Source: Scytonema tolypothrichoides VB-61278 (lineage in GTDB: Bacteria > Cyanobacteriota > Cyanobacteriia > Cyanobacteriales > Nostocaceae). Taken from it: a stretch of 64,000 bases of DNA. This document shows positions 53,188 to 62,819 of this stretch, piece after piece. Numbering within the stretch: position 1 is the first letter of the stretch; every line of letters begins with the position of its first letter. Below the pieces are notes generated by a model. It was not told the origin of the DNA, searched no databases, and saw only the letters and a list, made by a program, of their open reading frames with translations. The DNA is taken from assembly GCF_000828085.3 (NCBI RefSeq), contig NZ_JXCA02000030.1, forward strand, positions 216,193 to 280,192, given 5' to 3'. Position numbers and translations under genes: made by a program.

Positions 53188-53837
53188 GTTAACTCGTCAC
53201 CTGTTTCTTTTAAAGGTGGACGTATACATAAATAAATCAAGGGACCAAAGAGTGGAATCAATCCAAGCAACCAGAACAACTGAGGATTTTTTATCTCCCG
53301 CCGCGCCATATCATCTTCTAACAAAGTTGGAAACAATAAGCAAAGCAGGCAAAAATCTAAACTCATCACATGAATAAAACGGCTTGTTTGCCACTGTTCA
53401 ATAAAATTTCCCCAATCACCTTGTCCTACACCATAAGCGATCAGGATAACTGTGCCGATCACCAAAGCAATACCTGTTAGGCGACAATCTAGTATTTTTA
53501 AAAAAGCATTTTTGCTGCCAGGAAACTTTTGATTTGGTTCTCGTAAAGCTAAGTAAGGTAGCAAGGCAAAAGCCCCAACTCCAAAAGAAACAGAAGCAAA
53601 AAACCAAGCAGGAATTTTTTGTCCTCTACCATCAATAAATATCAGACAGCCGTAAATCATAGGCCAAATGCCCATGACGTTGAAGAGTGCTACAACTAAA
53701 GGGTTAATTCCTTGCCATTGACCAGTAGAAAGGTTTTTAATCAACTCGAATGTATCAGGTTGAGTGGGAGGCGCAAAGAAAAAGGCATAGATAATAAGTC
53801 CTAGCCATAGCACTCCAAAAGTAATTTTTCTGACCAT
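53175..53837 (-). CDS. Membrane protein, paralogue A of a tandem pair
   Basis: 220 aa with five or six helices: MVRKITFGVLWLGLIIYAFF, GINPLVVALFNVMGIWPMIYG, and a C-terminal DDMARREIKNPQLFWLLGL helix followed by PLIYLCIRPP. The Asp-Asp-Met-Ala-Arg-Arg loop is identical in the paralogue. No function is known; the pair probably arose by local duplication. Its last three residues and stop come from a TTTAATT repeat. It begins 90 bp downstream of hrcA on the same strand. Confidence 0.75.
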   Translation of the reverse strand: MVRKITFGVLWLGLIIYAFFFAPPTQPDTFELIKNLSTGQWQGINPLVVALFNVMGIWPMIYGCLIFIDGRGQKIPAWFFASVSFGVGAFALLPYLALREPNQKFPGSKNAFLKILDCRLTGIALVIGTVILIAYGVGQGDWGNFIEQWQTSRFIHVMSLDFCLLCLLFPTLLEDDMARREIKNPQLFWLLGLIPLFGPLIYLCIRPPLKETGDELTIKN

Positions 53838-53926
53838 TATTTAAGCTAGTTTTGACGAATTTACTAATTGTTTTGCCATACGCTGCATGGTATGATAGCC
53901 TGTCTTTTTATTAATACCTATTGGCT

Positions 53927-55021
53927 CTATTGGGGGTTGAAACAACTGAAGGCTTCCGACAGGTAATCAGCAGCAGCAGAGACAACGGCGATCGCACTTT
54001 CATAATTTAGGCGCGTTGGTCCGAGAATTCCCACGCTACCTAATGATATAGAACCTCGGCGATAGGTCGAAGAAATCAATGAGCAAGTGCGTATAGGTTC
54101 TAGAGGGTTTTCTGCACCAATACGAACAGTGACTCGCGGTTTACCTACCTCCTCCGTCTCCGGTTGTTCTTCAAATATTAATCGCCACAGTTGGTCTTGT
54201 TCTTCTTCCAACAGGTGGATCAGCATTTGCACTTGCTGTAATTCCGAAAACTCTGGCTGACGCAAAACTTCAGCAACACCGCGAACCATAATTTGTGTTG
54301 CTGATGGTGTGAGAGTGCGACGGGCAAGTTCTGCAAGTGAATTTTTTAAGAATTCGCCATATCTTTGGAACTCTTGGTCTAATTCACTCCATTTCAAGTT
54401 AGCTAATTCAGCTATGCTTTTCCCCCGCAGGTGACTATTCAAAAAGTTAGAGACAATCTGCAACTCCCGGTCGATGACTTCTGCATCTGGCTGTGCATCT
54501 TCCGAGGCTTGCGGTAAATCCATCAATGCTGAATGTGTCTCATATCCATCCGTCACCACAATCAACATTACCCGTCCCGTTTCTACTTGTACGAGTTGTA
54601 AATGTCTCAACACTGCTGTTGCAGTTTGCGGCATCGTAATTAAGGTGATGCAACCACTTAAAGTTGCTAAAATGTGAGCAGCTCCTTGCAAAAGAGCTTC
54701 CAAGCTCCAATCTTCCCATTTGAGGCGCTTTTGCAGTGATAGTTCTACATCTCGTGCTAAAGTTTCAGAAGGTGTAATCAGCTGGTCAACATAAATACGG
54801 TAGCCAGAGTCGGAAGGTACGCGTCCCGCAGAAGTGTGAGGCTGGTACAGTAACCCTACTTTTTCCAACACGCCCATCACATTGCGAATTGTTGCTGAGC
54901 TAACACCAAGGTTGTACTCTTCAACAAGAGCTTTAGAACCAACAGGTTCTGCTGTGGCTATATAATGACGTATTGTTGCCCAAAGTATCTGCTGTTGACG
55001 ATTTGTTAGCTGGACTTGCAT
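53927..55021 (-). CDS. hrcA: Heat-inducible transcription repressor HrcA
   Basis: 364 aa, full length. An N-terminal winged helix ([56 protein letters not shown]) is followed by the GAF-like regulatory half with [20 protein letters not shown] near the C-terminus. HrcA binds CIRCE elements upstream of groESL, and its folding depends on GroE. No CIRCE palindrome or groES gene was seen in this window. Confidence 0.95.
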   Translation of the reverse strand: MQVQLTNRQQQILWATIRHYIATAEPVGSKALVEEYNLGVSSATIRNVMGVLEKVGLLYQPHTSAGRVPSDSGYRIYVDQLITPSETLARDVELSLQKRLKWEDWSLEALLQGAAHILATLSGCITLITMPQTATAVLRHLQLVQVETGRVMLIVVTDGYETHSALMDLPQASEDAQPDAEVIDRELQIVSNFLNSHLRGKSIAELANLKWSELDQEFQRYGEFLKNSLAELARRTLTPSATQIMVRGVAEVLRQPEFSELQQVQMLIHLLEEEQDQLWRLIFEEQPETEEVGKPRVTVRIGAENPLEPIRTCSLISSTYRRGSISLGSVGILGPTRLNYESAIAVVSAAADYLSEAFSCFNPQ

Positions 55022-55450
55022 AAAGAGTTTTTTACTGAAGCCGAATTTTAAGCGAACTTTGAAAAAGTTTTTAGAGATAGCTCTAAATTAAATAAGGATT
55101 AATAATAGTAAAGCAAGATAGCAAACACTTTGCTTCTACAAGAATAAGGAAAAAGAAGTCAAGATTCGGTACTGAGTTAAGTAAAGTTAGTATTCATACA
55201 AGTAAAGTGCCGAAAAAAAGCTTTTGGATTGAAGTAAATTAGCCCCTACTTATGCATACTTGCATAAGCTTCTTGAAATCTCTGTATTTCAGGTTACGAA
55301 TTTCCTGAACAGCCAAAAAAGGCACCTAGGTAGAATACAATATTTTCCACTCAACACTTAAGGCTATCCTAGCTTGTACAGAGGATAGCATAAACAAGTT
55401 GGAATCGTCAGTCTTAGGAGACTACATAGCCACTTCACTCAAAACAGGAA
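55022..55450. other. Spacer between rhodanese gene and hrcA
   Basis: 429 bp, AT-rich. It presumably carries the hrcA promoter. A small palindrome TATGCATACTTGCATAAGC lies at about 55250-55268. No CIRCE-type repeat (TTAGCACTC-N9-GAGTGCTAA) and no gene are seen. Confidence 0.4.
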
Positions 55451-55807
55451 CTAGTATTGGCGAATTGAAGAATCAACGAAAGTTGAGTAAGCATCAATTC
55501 CACCCATAATATTTTTGACATTGGTAAAGCCTTGAACAACTAACCACTGACACATCTGAGCAGAACGAATACCATGATGACACAGCACAAGGGTTTCAGC
55601 GTGAGGATCTAAACGAGTGTTGACTTGATCTGCCCAGTCAGGAAATTCACTTAAAGGTAAATTGATAAAGCCATCGATGTGGGCGATCGCCACCTCTTGT
55701 GGTTCACGCACGTCCACTAGCTGAATTGGGTCTCCGGAAGATAAGCGTTGTGCCAGTTCCTCAACGTTAATTTGGGTAATGGATGGTTCGGAAGGTTTGC
55801 CCATCAT
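55451..55807 (-). CDS. Rhodanese-like domain protein
   Basis: 118 aa, a single rhodanese domain: IQLVDVREPQEVAIAHIDGFINLPL, and the active-site loop VLCHHGIRSAQM with the catalytic Cys followed by His-His-Gly-Ile-Arg. The Arg at the loop end fits sulfurtransferase activity. It is a cytosolic single-domain sulfurtransferase with unknown acceptor. It starts with ATG 55807 or 55804. Confidence 0.9.
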   Translation of the reverse strand: MMGKPSEPSITQINVEELAQRLSSGDPIQLVDVREPQEVAIAHIDGFINLPLSEFPDWADQVNTRLDPHAETLVLCHHGIRSAQMCQWLVVQGFTNVKNIMGGIDAYSTFVDSSIRQY

Positions 55808-56134
55808 GAAGTTTTGATAATTTTTCTATACTATATTATATTCACAAAAAATCTTAGTTTTTTGGGGTTGGTAGGTGCGTAAGTGCTGTTTCATTCAAGT
55901 ACTGAAAAATCCGGTTTTAATGCAACGGTTATCAGCCTTAATTGCAGAATTTTCTCTAGAGTTCGGCTTCATGCGCGAAACTGAGCATCTAACAATTAGA
56001 GATAACATGATTTTTGATAGACTTGTGCACAAGTTTCAGTACTAAACTAATTTCTAGTAACAGAAGTACCATTCATAATTTAATTTGGTATTTGATTATT
56101 AGTATTTGCACCCCTAGCAGTCTGTATAAAAATT
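55808..56134. other. Divergent promoter region
   Basis: 327 bp between the divergent rhodanese and DUF3352 genes. It is AT-rich, with no repeat and no gene. Confidence 0.35.
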
Positions 56135-57820
56135 ATGACACAACGTTCATTTTTCCGAGTTGTAGCAGCGGGTATCATGATGCTGCTATTGATTGGTATG
56201 ACTGGTTGTAACGGGTTATTCGCCAAAAATCAACTAACCCGCGTCGTCCCCATTGGACAGTCAGATGCTGCCATGTTCGTGTCTAAACAAGCACCAGTTA
56301 TTGTGTCAATTTTGGTGACTCCAGAACGCTTGCAGGCGTTTGAGCATGATCAGCAACTGTCAAAATTAAAAACAAGTTTACTAGCGAATACGGCTATAAA
56401 TTACCAACAGGAGGTTAAACCTTGGCTAGGAAATGAAATGACACTGGCTGTCACAAGCTTAGATATTGATCACGATTCTGAAAACGGACAGGAACCTGGG
56501 TATTTGATGGTACTTTCAACCACTCAACCAGAAAAAAGCCGTGAATTTGTTCAGTTATTGTTTTCCAAGCGGGCTTTGGCTGGGGCAAATTTAGCAACTG
56601 AAGAATACAAAGGCGTGAAGCTAATTTCTGACAATCAGATTCCGTCAACGCCTGTTGAAAAGGAAAGAGTCAAAAACCAAAATAGTCTTGCTGGTGCAGT
56701 TGTAGGTAATAACTTTGTCTTATTTGCCAATCATCCAAAAGTGCTGCGAGAGGCAATTAATAATGTACAGGTATCCGATCTCAATTTAACCAGTTCCGAC
56801 AAATACCAAAAAGCGACTAAGCAACTGTCCAGAGAAGCACAGGCTGTGGCTTTTCTCAATCTCCCTGTAGTCGCAAAATGGCAGAACCTCAAACTTGATG
56901 CTCAAACTTATGACAACGAAATTATTTCCCTAGTATCAAATCCTAAAGGATTGCTAGCTGAAACTGCTTTTTTGGCTAGAAAGGAAACTTTACCCCCAGC
57001 TGCACAACTCTCCAAACCTGTGGGTGCATTGGATTTTATCCCTGCTTCAGCAAGTTTAACACTAGCAGGAGCAAATTTAAGCGGTTTGGGTGATAGTGAT
57101 TTAGCACAACTTTGGCAACAAGTTACAGGTAGTCTATCTGCTTCTACAGAAGATGTGATTTCTAAATTCCTTCCATTGGCAGATGTTCAAAAACGTTTGG
57201 GCATAAACTGGAGAGAGGATATTTTAAACTCAGTGCAAGGAGAATACGCTATAGGATTGTTACCCCGTGGAGAGCAAACAAATCCTGATTGGGTTTTTGT
57301 AGCCGAAAAGTCCGAGGGGACACCCGTAGCAATTTCCCGTTTGGATGAACTCGCCTTATCACAAGGGCTTTCGTTGAATTCCTTCACCCTAAATGACCAA
57401 AAAATCTCTGCTTGGGCACAGCTAAAAACTGCTATCAATAAATCTAGTGAAGCAAAAGAGCGAGAATTGTTTACAATTCAAGCAAATGTTCTAGCAGCGC
57501 GTGCTGACATCGGAAATTACGAGATTTTTGCATCTTCTGTTCAGGCAATCAATGCAGCTTTGACGGCTAAGGAGAACCCCCTAGTGAAGAATCCTGATTT
57601 CCAAGACAGCATCGCTACTATTCCCGAACCTAACCAAGGTTATGTGTATATCGACTGGACAAACAGTCAGGATATTTTAGAGCGTCAACTACCAATCCTA
57701 AAATTTGTGGAAGTGCTGGGCAAGCCGTTTTTCAAAAATTTGCGATCGCTCACCCTCAGTAGTTATGGTAGTGACACAGAATTGCTCAAAGCTGGCGTAT
57801 TTTTTCAATTTAATAGTTAG
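56135..57820 (+). CDS. DUF3352-family lipoprotein
   Basis: 561 aa. The N-terminus is a lipoprotein signal (hydrophobic core about 9-24, lipobox GMTGC). The rest is a DUF3352 protein: PIGQSDAAMFVSKQAPVIVSILV, a central GALDFIPASASLTLAGANL, and YGSDTELLKAGVFFQF at the end. The family is restricted mainly to cyanobacteria and relatives; function unknown. It is probably anchored in the periplasmic face of the membrane. It is monocistronic with a clear terminator. Confidence 0.85.
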   Translation: MTQRSFFRVVAAGIMMLLLIGMTGCNGLFAKNQLTRVVPIGQSDAAMFVSKQAPVIVSILVTPERLQAFEHDQQLSKLKTSLLANTAINYQQEVKPWLGNEMTLAVTSLDIDHDSENGQEPGYLMVLSTTQPEKSREFVQLLFSKRALAGANLATEEYKGVKLISDNQIPSTPVEKERVKNQNSLAGAVVGNNFVLFANHPKVLREAINNVQVSDLNLTSSDKYQKATKQLSREAQAVAFLNLPVVAKWQNLKLDAQTYDNEIISLVSNPKGLLAETAFLARKETLPPAAQLSKPVGALDFIPASASLTLAGANLSGLGDSDLAQLWQQVTGSLSASTEDVISKFLPLADVQKRLGINWREDILNSVQGEYAIGLLPRGEQTNPDWVFVAEKSEGTPVAISRLDELALSQGLSLNSFTLNDQKISAWAQLKTAINKSSEAKERELFTIQANVLAARADIGNYEIFASSVQAINAALTAKENPLVKNPDFQDSIATIPEPNQGYVYIDWTNSQDILERQLPILKFVEVLGKPFFKNLRSLTLSSYGSDTELLKAGVFFQFNS

Positions 57821-57883
57821 TTAAATCCCGAAATCTCTATAAACCAAGCTGTAGCTATTCTTGGTTCATGGAGTACAGAGGGT

Positions 57884-57928
57884 GCAGGGAAAGATTTAGT
57901 ATTATTTCTAGTCTTTCCCTGCTTTTTT
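57884..57928 (+). terminator. Rho-independent terminator after the DUF3352 gene
   Basis: An 11-bp perfect stem GCAGGGAAAGA / TCTTTCCCTGC with a 17-nt loop, followed directly by six T. It lies 64 bp after the stop. This is the best canonical terminator in the window. Confidence 0.85.
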
Positions 57929-58077
57929 CTCATTAGATCTCTTACAAAAGTGAGATTTTACGAACTTCTGTTCCCTGTTTCCTATTTCACCAACTCACAA
58001 CCAACGATTTTATTCATGGCACCCTAGAACGCTAAAATAGAGTCTGAGTTGATTGGTGAAACTAGGGTACAACAACC

Positions 58078-58869
58078 GTGCTATCTATATTCATTGCTGA
58101 CTTCCGCATCATCTTTGAACGCGATCCAGCTGCTCGTAACTGGTTGGAAGTGTTGTTTTGCTACCCCGGTTTGCAAGCCTTACTGTTACATCGGTTGGCT
58201 CATTGGCTACATATCATTCACATTCCCCTTATTCCTCGCCTGATTTCACACATAGCCCGATTTTTAACCGGAGTTGAAATCCACCCTGGTGCAACGATTG
58301 GTCATAGTGTTTTTATTGACCACGGAATGGGTGTGGTGATTGGGGAAACGGCAATTGTGGGAAACTATACCTTAATTTATCAAGGTGTCACCCTTGGCGG
58401 TACTGGAAAAGAATGCGGTAAGCGCCATCCTACTGTTGGAGAAAATGTTGTCGTTGGAGCGGGAGCCAAGGTACTTGGTAACATTGAAATTGGCAACAAT
58501 GTACGCATTGGCGCTGGATCCGTGGTCTTGCGCGATGTACCAGCAGATTGTACCGTCGTTGGTGTTCCTGGTCGAATTATCTACCGTTCTGGCGTTCGAG
58601 TCAATCCTCTAGAACACGGAAGTTTACCAGATGCTGAAGCTCAAGTGATACGTGCTTTAGTAGACCGCATTGAGCAACTGGAACAAAAAATTGAACAGTT
58701 GCAACAACCGCAGCAAAAAGTTTTAGTTCCTTTCGTTAACTCATCATTGTCAATACCTCATACCTCAAATTCCCACAGATTAAAAGATGAGGCATCTTCA
58801 GAAACGCGCACTTGTTGTCTTTTGGAAAATAAGGTGATTGAAGAGTTTTTGGATGGTTCTGGGATTTAA
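58078..58869 (+). CDS. cysE: Serine O-acetyltransferase
   Basis: 263 aa, GTG start (58078). N-terminal helical domain with [23 protein letters not shown] and RLAHWLH, then a left-handed hexapeptide-repeat domain: [58 protein letters not shown]. This is the catalytic CysE layout with Asp and His of the active site (DHGMG and KRHP). It makes O-acetylserine for cysteine synthesis. The tail after about residue 215 is a Gln-rich coiled coil, longer than in many homologues. Confidence 0.96.
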   Translation: MLSIFIADFRIIFERDPAARNWLEVLFCYPGLQALLLHRLAHWLHIIHIPLIPRLISHIARFLTGVEIHPGATIGHSVFIDHGMGVVIGETAIVGNYTLIYQGVTLGGTGKECGKRHPTVGENVVVGAGAKVLGNIEIGNNVRIGAGSVVLRDVPADCTVVGVPGRIIYRSGVRVNPLEHGSLPDAEAQVIRALVDRIEQLEQKIEQLQQPQQKVLVPFVNSSLSIPHTSNSHRLKDEASSETRTCCLLENKVIEEFLDGSGI

Positions 58870-59122
58870 TATTAAGTCGGCTTAATTAGTTATAATTCTT
58901 GCTTGACCTCACCCCTACCCTCTGCTTCTTAAGGAGATGGTGCTGGAGGCGGGTGAGGTTCCTCGTTTTTATAAGTGTTTATCCGGACATGATATAACGA
59001 GCAAGCGAGTTAATTTTTCATAACTGATATCCTTTAGAGTGCCACCACTTAGAGGAATTTAACTAGTTAGTGTTTTGCTAATATTTGCTCATTTATTTGT
59101 GTCTGGTAAAATTTATAGAGTG
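58870..59122. other. Spacer after cysE
   Basis: 253 bp. The CCTCACCCCTACCC...GGCGGGTGAGG palindrome at about 58908-58960 is a common cyanobacterial repeat and may end the cysE transcript. Otherwise it is AT-rich and featureless. Confidence 0.4.
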
Positions 59123-59588
59123 CTAGGGCGTGTCATCAATTAAGCCAGATAACAGCACCAGCAACAGGACTTACGCAACTGTCACAAGCGATAGCCCTTT
59201 GGGCTGACGCTGCGCGTATCGCCAGCCAGTTTTGCACTAAGAACATGGGTGAGGCATTATTACAGGACTCCTCCCAATTACTCATATCATATTTGGATAA
59301 TCAACCATTATTCTCGCATCACCCCTCCTCAACCCTCCCCGAGTTCGTGGGAGCCAGTGCGTTGGAGAGCCACTACTTGATGAGGGTTTCCCTCACGCTT
59401 GTTCTGGCGTTGGGGTTTCCCGACTTGTAGACGCCGGAGGCGGCTTCCCGCAGGGTAGCAGCTGGCGTGAGGGTGCTGATAGGCGGGTGGGGTTAATTTA
59501 TTATAGGTAATTGAGCGTACTTGATATCAACTCTCAGTCGGCTATCAATTTTAAATTAGATTCATACCTATTTGATGACACGCCCTAG
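59123..59588. mobile_element. 466-bp non-autonomous element with IS5-like ends
   Basis: Perfect 17-bp ends CTAGGGCGTGTCATCAA (59123-59139) and its complement (59572-59588). The outer 11 bases are identical to the IS at 32873. There is no transposase; the interior holds a 36-nt repeat (59188) and a REP unit like that at 32770. It looks like a deletion derivative or a relative that can be moved by the IS5-type transposase. Confidence 0.7.
59188..59223. repeat. 36-nt GCGATA...TATCGCC repeat
   Basis: GCGATAGCCCTTTGGGCTGA then CGCTGCGCGTATCGCC: an internal AGCCCTTTGGGCT hairpin and inverted GCGATA/TATCGC ends. Same size and ends as the gene-internal units at 36178 and 52587. Confidence 0.65.
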
Positions 59589-59886
59589 GATAATGTTAAG
59601 ATATGTTACAAAGTCGAGTACTTTGCGTAAAACTAACGAACAGGAACTGAGTATATGATGGGGTAGTTCAAGCCCAGAACACCTAACTTTTTTCGTTAAG
59701 GCACTCATTAGTCCACATCTGTTAGTTAGTCAATAAATAATGACTTCTTTTTGATTTTGTAGCTAGAGATATTCGTACAAAAGTGAGATGCACCCAATTA
59801 ATCCTCAAGGACTCTTACCATGTTCACCCTGAAGAACAACCGTTTGGATAAACATCTAGTTTCTAAAGGAATGGGTTTTATGTCTA

Positions 59887-60175
59887 TAGGACTTACGCAC
59901 TGTACAAAAAGACTGGATTATGTATAATGTGCGTGATCGCTACTCGAAACATTTTCTGTATCTGCGGATCAATTGCACTGCGGCTGCAAAATATTTTAGC
60001 CATCTACAATCCAGGTTCCATGTTAATTAAGTGCATAAGTTGATTTGACTTACACCTAAATAAGAAGTAGAAGGAGGGCTTATGTCCTCTAGGTTCAAAA
60101 CTCTACTAAGTTGAGGTGATTTATGTTTAGTATGGTACATACCATAGATTTTTTTTTGTCAATGCGTAAGTTCTA
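59887..60175. repeat. 289-bp element with TAGGACTTACGCACTG ends
   Basis: Left end TAGGACTTACGCACTG; right end CAATGCGTAAGTTCTA, the complement with two mismatches. The interior has no open frame of note. The left end equals that of the 94-bp element at 48298. It lies 85 bp upstream of the receiver-AraC gene and so might carry part of its promoter. Confidence 0.55.
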
Positions 60176-60259
60176 GTCTACTTCAATACAAGTCTTGTAT
60201 TCCACTGACTACTTGGCTCATTTTTCTAACTGACAATAACTAAATATCAGGGAAAGACA

Positions 60260-61081
60260 ATGACAAAGATTTTGGTTATTGAAAATGAGGAACAAGCCTG
60301 CAACATGTTTTTAAAATGCCTGGAGGAAGAAGGGTTCGATGCGATCAGTGCAGAAAATGGTCTTGTCGGCGTTCAGCAGGCACAAGAGTACTTACCCGAT
60401 TTGATAATCAGCGAGATTATAATGCCAGAACTCAATGGTTATGGCATTCTAAGGGCGCTGCGCGAAAACCCTGCCACAGCAATTATCCCCTTGATTTTTG
60501 TCACAACCAAAGTGACTCGGGCTGACATTCGCAAAGGCATGGAACTCGGAGCTGATGACTATCTCACTAAGCCCTGTACGCCAGAGGAATTACTTCGGGC
60601 GATCAGATCCCGCATGGAAAGACAAGCCTTGCTCCAAAAGTGGTGCGCTGCACAGTCCCAGTTACTCCTAGAATTACCCGAAACTGAGACTACCGAACCA
60701 ACTACACCTCAATTGATTTTTCCCTCTGACCCCCAGTTAGAAAAGGTCTTCCATTTCATTGAAACTAATTATCACCGACAGATTACTCTCAACGACATAG
60801 CCCTGACAGTTGGTTATTCCCCTAGTTACCTCTCTAAACTAGTGCGACGTCAAACCGGACAAACTGTGCAAAATTGGATTATTCAGCGCCGAATGGCAGC
60901 AGCACGTTCCTTGCTTGTAGAAACTTCAGAAAGAGTGGAACAGATTGCTGCATTGGTGGGCTATCAACATCCAGTTCATTTCTTCCGCCAGTTTCGCCAA
61001 TATCACGGGACAACTCCCCAAGCCTGGAGAAAGGCAAAGGCGTGTTGCAGCTTTATTAAATACGATACTCACCAAAATTAG
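60260..61081 (+). CDS. Receiver-AraC regulator with Glu at the phospho-acceptor site
   Basis: 273 aa. The receiver domain (1-120) has Glu52 in IISEIIMPELNG where an Asp is expected and Asn9 in VIENEEQ where the second metal-binding acid is expected; Thr82/83 and Lys104 (DDYLTKPCTPEEL) are kept. An AraC-type double helix-turn-helix follows (about 158-258): NDIALTVGYSPSYLSKLVRRQTG and VEQIAALVGYQHPVHFFRQFR. Glu may mimic phospho-Asp, making a locked-on regulator. It lies 0.6 kb upstream of scyB on the same strand and could control the scytonemin genes. No kinase gene is adjacent in view. Confidence 0.85.
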   Translation: MTKILVIENEEQACNMFLKCLEEEGFDAISAENGLVGVQQAQEYLPDLIISEIIMPELNGYGILRALRENPATAIIPLIFVTTKVTRADIRKGMELGADDYLTKPCTPEELLRAIRSRMERQALLQKWCAAQSQLLLELPETETTEPTTPQLIFPSDPQLEKVFHFIETNYHRQITLNDIALTVGYSPSYLSKLVRRQTGQTVQNWIIQRRMAAARSLLVETSERVEQIAALVGYQHPVHFFRQFRQYHGTTPQAWRKAKACCSFIKYDTHQN

Positions 61082-61413
61082 GACAATAATTGTTAGTTTT
61101 TTCACCTGATTAGTTATTGTTTCTTACTTATAAACATTTTAAACTTTGAGAAGATAATGATAGTTTGCTTTCTGGTTTTGTTTTCGGTTAAAGCTCTCTG
61201 ACTGATTATTATCTTTTCAGAATTAATACTAAATTCTTCAGGAAGAATTGTAAGCCGTTTTTCGTGAAGAACATGGATAAAAATGTGTCATTTTTCAAAC
61301 TGCAATCGAGTAAAATGTGTAGCAAATTTAGCCACAATCCGTACATCACAAATAATGAAATAGTGTCAAGCATAGCACCATTATTTGGCAGAATTTAGGA
61401 GGATTTTGAATTC
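61082..61413. other. Spacer before the aroF-like fragment
   Basis: 332 bp, AT-rich, with AGGAGGATT at 61398-61406 forming a good ribosome site for the fragment that follows. A promoter for the scytonemin genes could lie here or inside the fragment. No repeat is seen. Confidence 0.4.
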
Positions 61414-61584
61414 ATGATTGTCGTTATGAAATCTGACAGTCCATCAGCAGAAGTTGAGCGAGTAAGCCAAGAACTGTGTCGTTGGGACATTACACCAGAA
61501 AAATTGGAAGGTAGACACAAAGTAATGATTGGTTTCGTAGGCACTATCGGATGGTCTTCAATCTCTGACACTCCAAGGATTTGA
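61414..61584 (+). pseudogene. N-terminal fragment of a DAHP synthase (aroF/aroG-like) gene
   Basis: 56 codons from ATG 61414 with a strong AGGAGG site: MIVVMKSDSPSAEVERVSQEL, RWDITPEKLEGRHKVMIGFVG. This is the ACT-like N-terminus of the AroA-I-beta type DAHP synthase. After GFVG the sequence no longer follows the family and stops at 61584. Scytonemin clusters in other cyanobacteria carry extra aromatic-pathway genes including a DAHP synthase, so this is probably a relic of one, or a translated leader of scyB. Confidence 0.65.
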
Positions 61585-61715
61585 GCAATTAATGCTCGAG
61601 TTAGCTCCTTTGGGCAAATTTTTTGGTCGTTGGACTCAAAACCATAGCGCTATTACAACCCCAAAGTTTGCTCCAAGAGTTTCCTCCACTACACGCGCTT
61701 GAAAAGGAGAACTGC

Positions 61716-62801
61716 GTGAAGCTTTTTGAGACTATTAGAGAAATGGGTCATGAGCAAATTTTCTTCTGCCATGACTTTGAGTCAGATCTTAGGGCCATTA
61801 TCGCGATTCATGACACAGGCTTGGGGCCTGCTATGGGTGCGACACGTCTATGGCCTTACCCTAGAGAGGAAGATGCTTTGCGAGACGTTCTTCGTCTTAG
61901 TCGCGGTATGACCTACAAGGCGGCGTGTGCGAACATTCCTGTTGGGGGAGGAAAAGCAGTAATTATTGCTAATCCTGAAAATAAAACAGATGGACTGCTT
62001 AGAGCGTATGGACGTTTCGTTGATAGTCTCAAAGGACGTTTTGTTACAGGTCAAGATGTGAATATTTCTCTTGAAGATGTTCGGAAAATTCGCGGCGAAA
62101 CAAGTTACGTTGTGGGTGTATCAAAAAAAGCTGGTGAACCAGTTGTTACGACAGCTTTAGGAGTTTTTTTAGGAATAAAAGCTGCTGTAGAGTTTCGGTT
62201 GCAGAAAAAAGAGCTACATGAACTTAAAGTTGCAGTTCAAGGAATAGGGAATGTAGGAAAGAATCTCTGTAAACAATTGCATAAGTATGGTGTAAGAATT
62301 TTTGTAAGCGATCCCAAAAGGGAAAAGACAGAGGAAGTTAAACACCTATATGGGGCAACGGTTGTAGACACAAACGAAATTTACTCCCTTGATGTTGATG
62401 TTTTTGCTCCTTGTGCTTTAGGAGGAATTCTTAACAACTCAACAATTCCTCTTATCAAAGCTCCCATCATTGCAGGTGCTGCAAATAATCAGCTTGAAGA
62501 CGAGCAGATACACAGTAGACTCCTTGAATCAAAGGAAATACTTTATTGCCCAGACTATGTCATTAATGCAGGAGTCTTGATCAATGTTTACAATGAAATG
62601 ATTGGCTCTGATGAAGAAAAGACTTTGAAACAACTTAATAACATTTACCACTCTCTTGTTGATATTTTTAGAAGGGCTAAAGAGGAGGGAATAACTACAC
62701 ACGAGGCTGCTAAACATCTTGCCGAGGAGCGCATTATGAGAGCAAAAAATAGTTGTTTCTTAGGTGTCTCCGCTTTCAGGACAAGTGCTGTTCAATGCTA
62801 A
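61716..62801 (+). CDS. scyB: ScyB, leucine-dehydrogenase-like enzyme of scytonemin synthesis
   Basis: 361 aa from GTG 61716 (VKLFETIREMGHEQIFFCHD), which has AAGGAG 6 bases upstream; upstream extension to 61623 is open but unneeded. Glu/Leu/Phe/Val dehydrogenase fold: HDTGLGPAMGATR, catalytic Lys in GMTYKAACANIPVGGGKAV, Rossmann GIGNVGKNL, and CALGGILN/GAANNQL. ScyB oxidises tryptophan to indole-3-pyruvate, which ScyA couples with 4-hydroxyphenylpyruvate. scyA starts 18 bp downstream. Confidence 0.9.
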   Translation: MKLFETIREMGHEQIFFCHDFESDLRAIIAIHDTGLGPAMGATRLWPYPREEDALRDVLRLSRGMTYKAACANIPVGGGKAVIIANPENKTDGLLRAYGRFVDSLKGRFVTGQDVNISLEDVRKIRGETSYVVGVSKKAGEPVVTTALGVFLGIKAAVEFRLQKKELHELKVAVQGIGNVGKNLCKQLHKYGVRIFVSDPKREKTEEVKHLYGATVVDTNEIYSLDVDVFAPCALGGILNNSTIPLIKAPIIAGAANNQLEDEQIHSRLLESKEILYCPDYVINAGVLINVYNEMIGSDEEKTLKQLNNIYHSLVDIFRRAKEEGITTHEAAKHLAEERIMRAKNSCFLGVSAFRTSAVQC

Positions 62802-62819
62802 CGCAGGACGTATGTTTGT

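Noticed and set aside
55022-55450. CIRCE element near hrcA
   Set aside because: I looked for the TTAGCACTC-N9-GAGTGCTAA palindrome upstream of hrcA and found nothing close; the only palindrome is an unrelated AT-rich one.
59245-59430. 61-codon frame inside the 466-bp element
   Set aside because: It overlaps low-complexity and REP sequence, with no transposase-like residues; it only reflects GC-rich repeat content.
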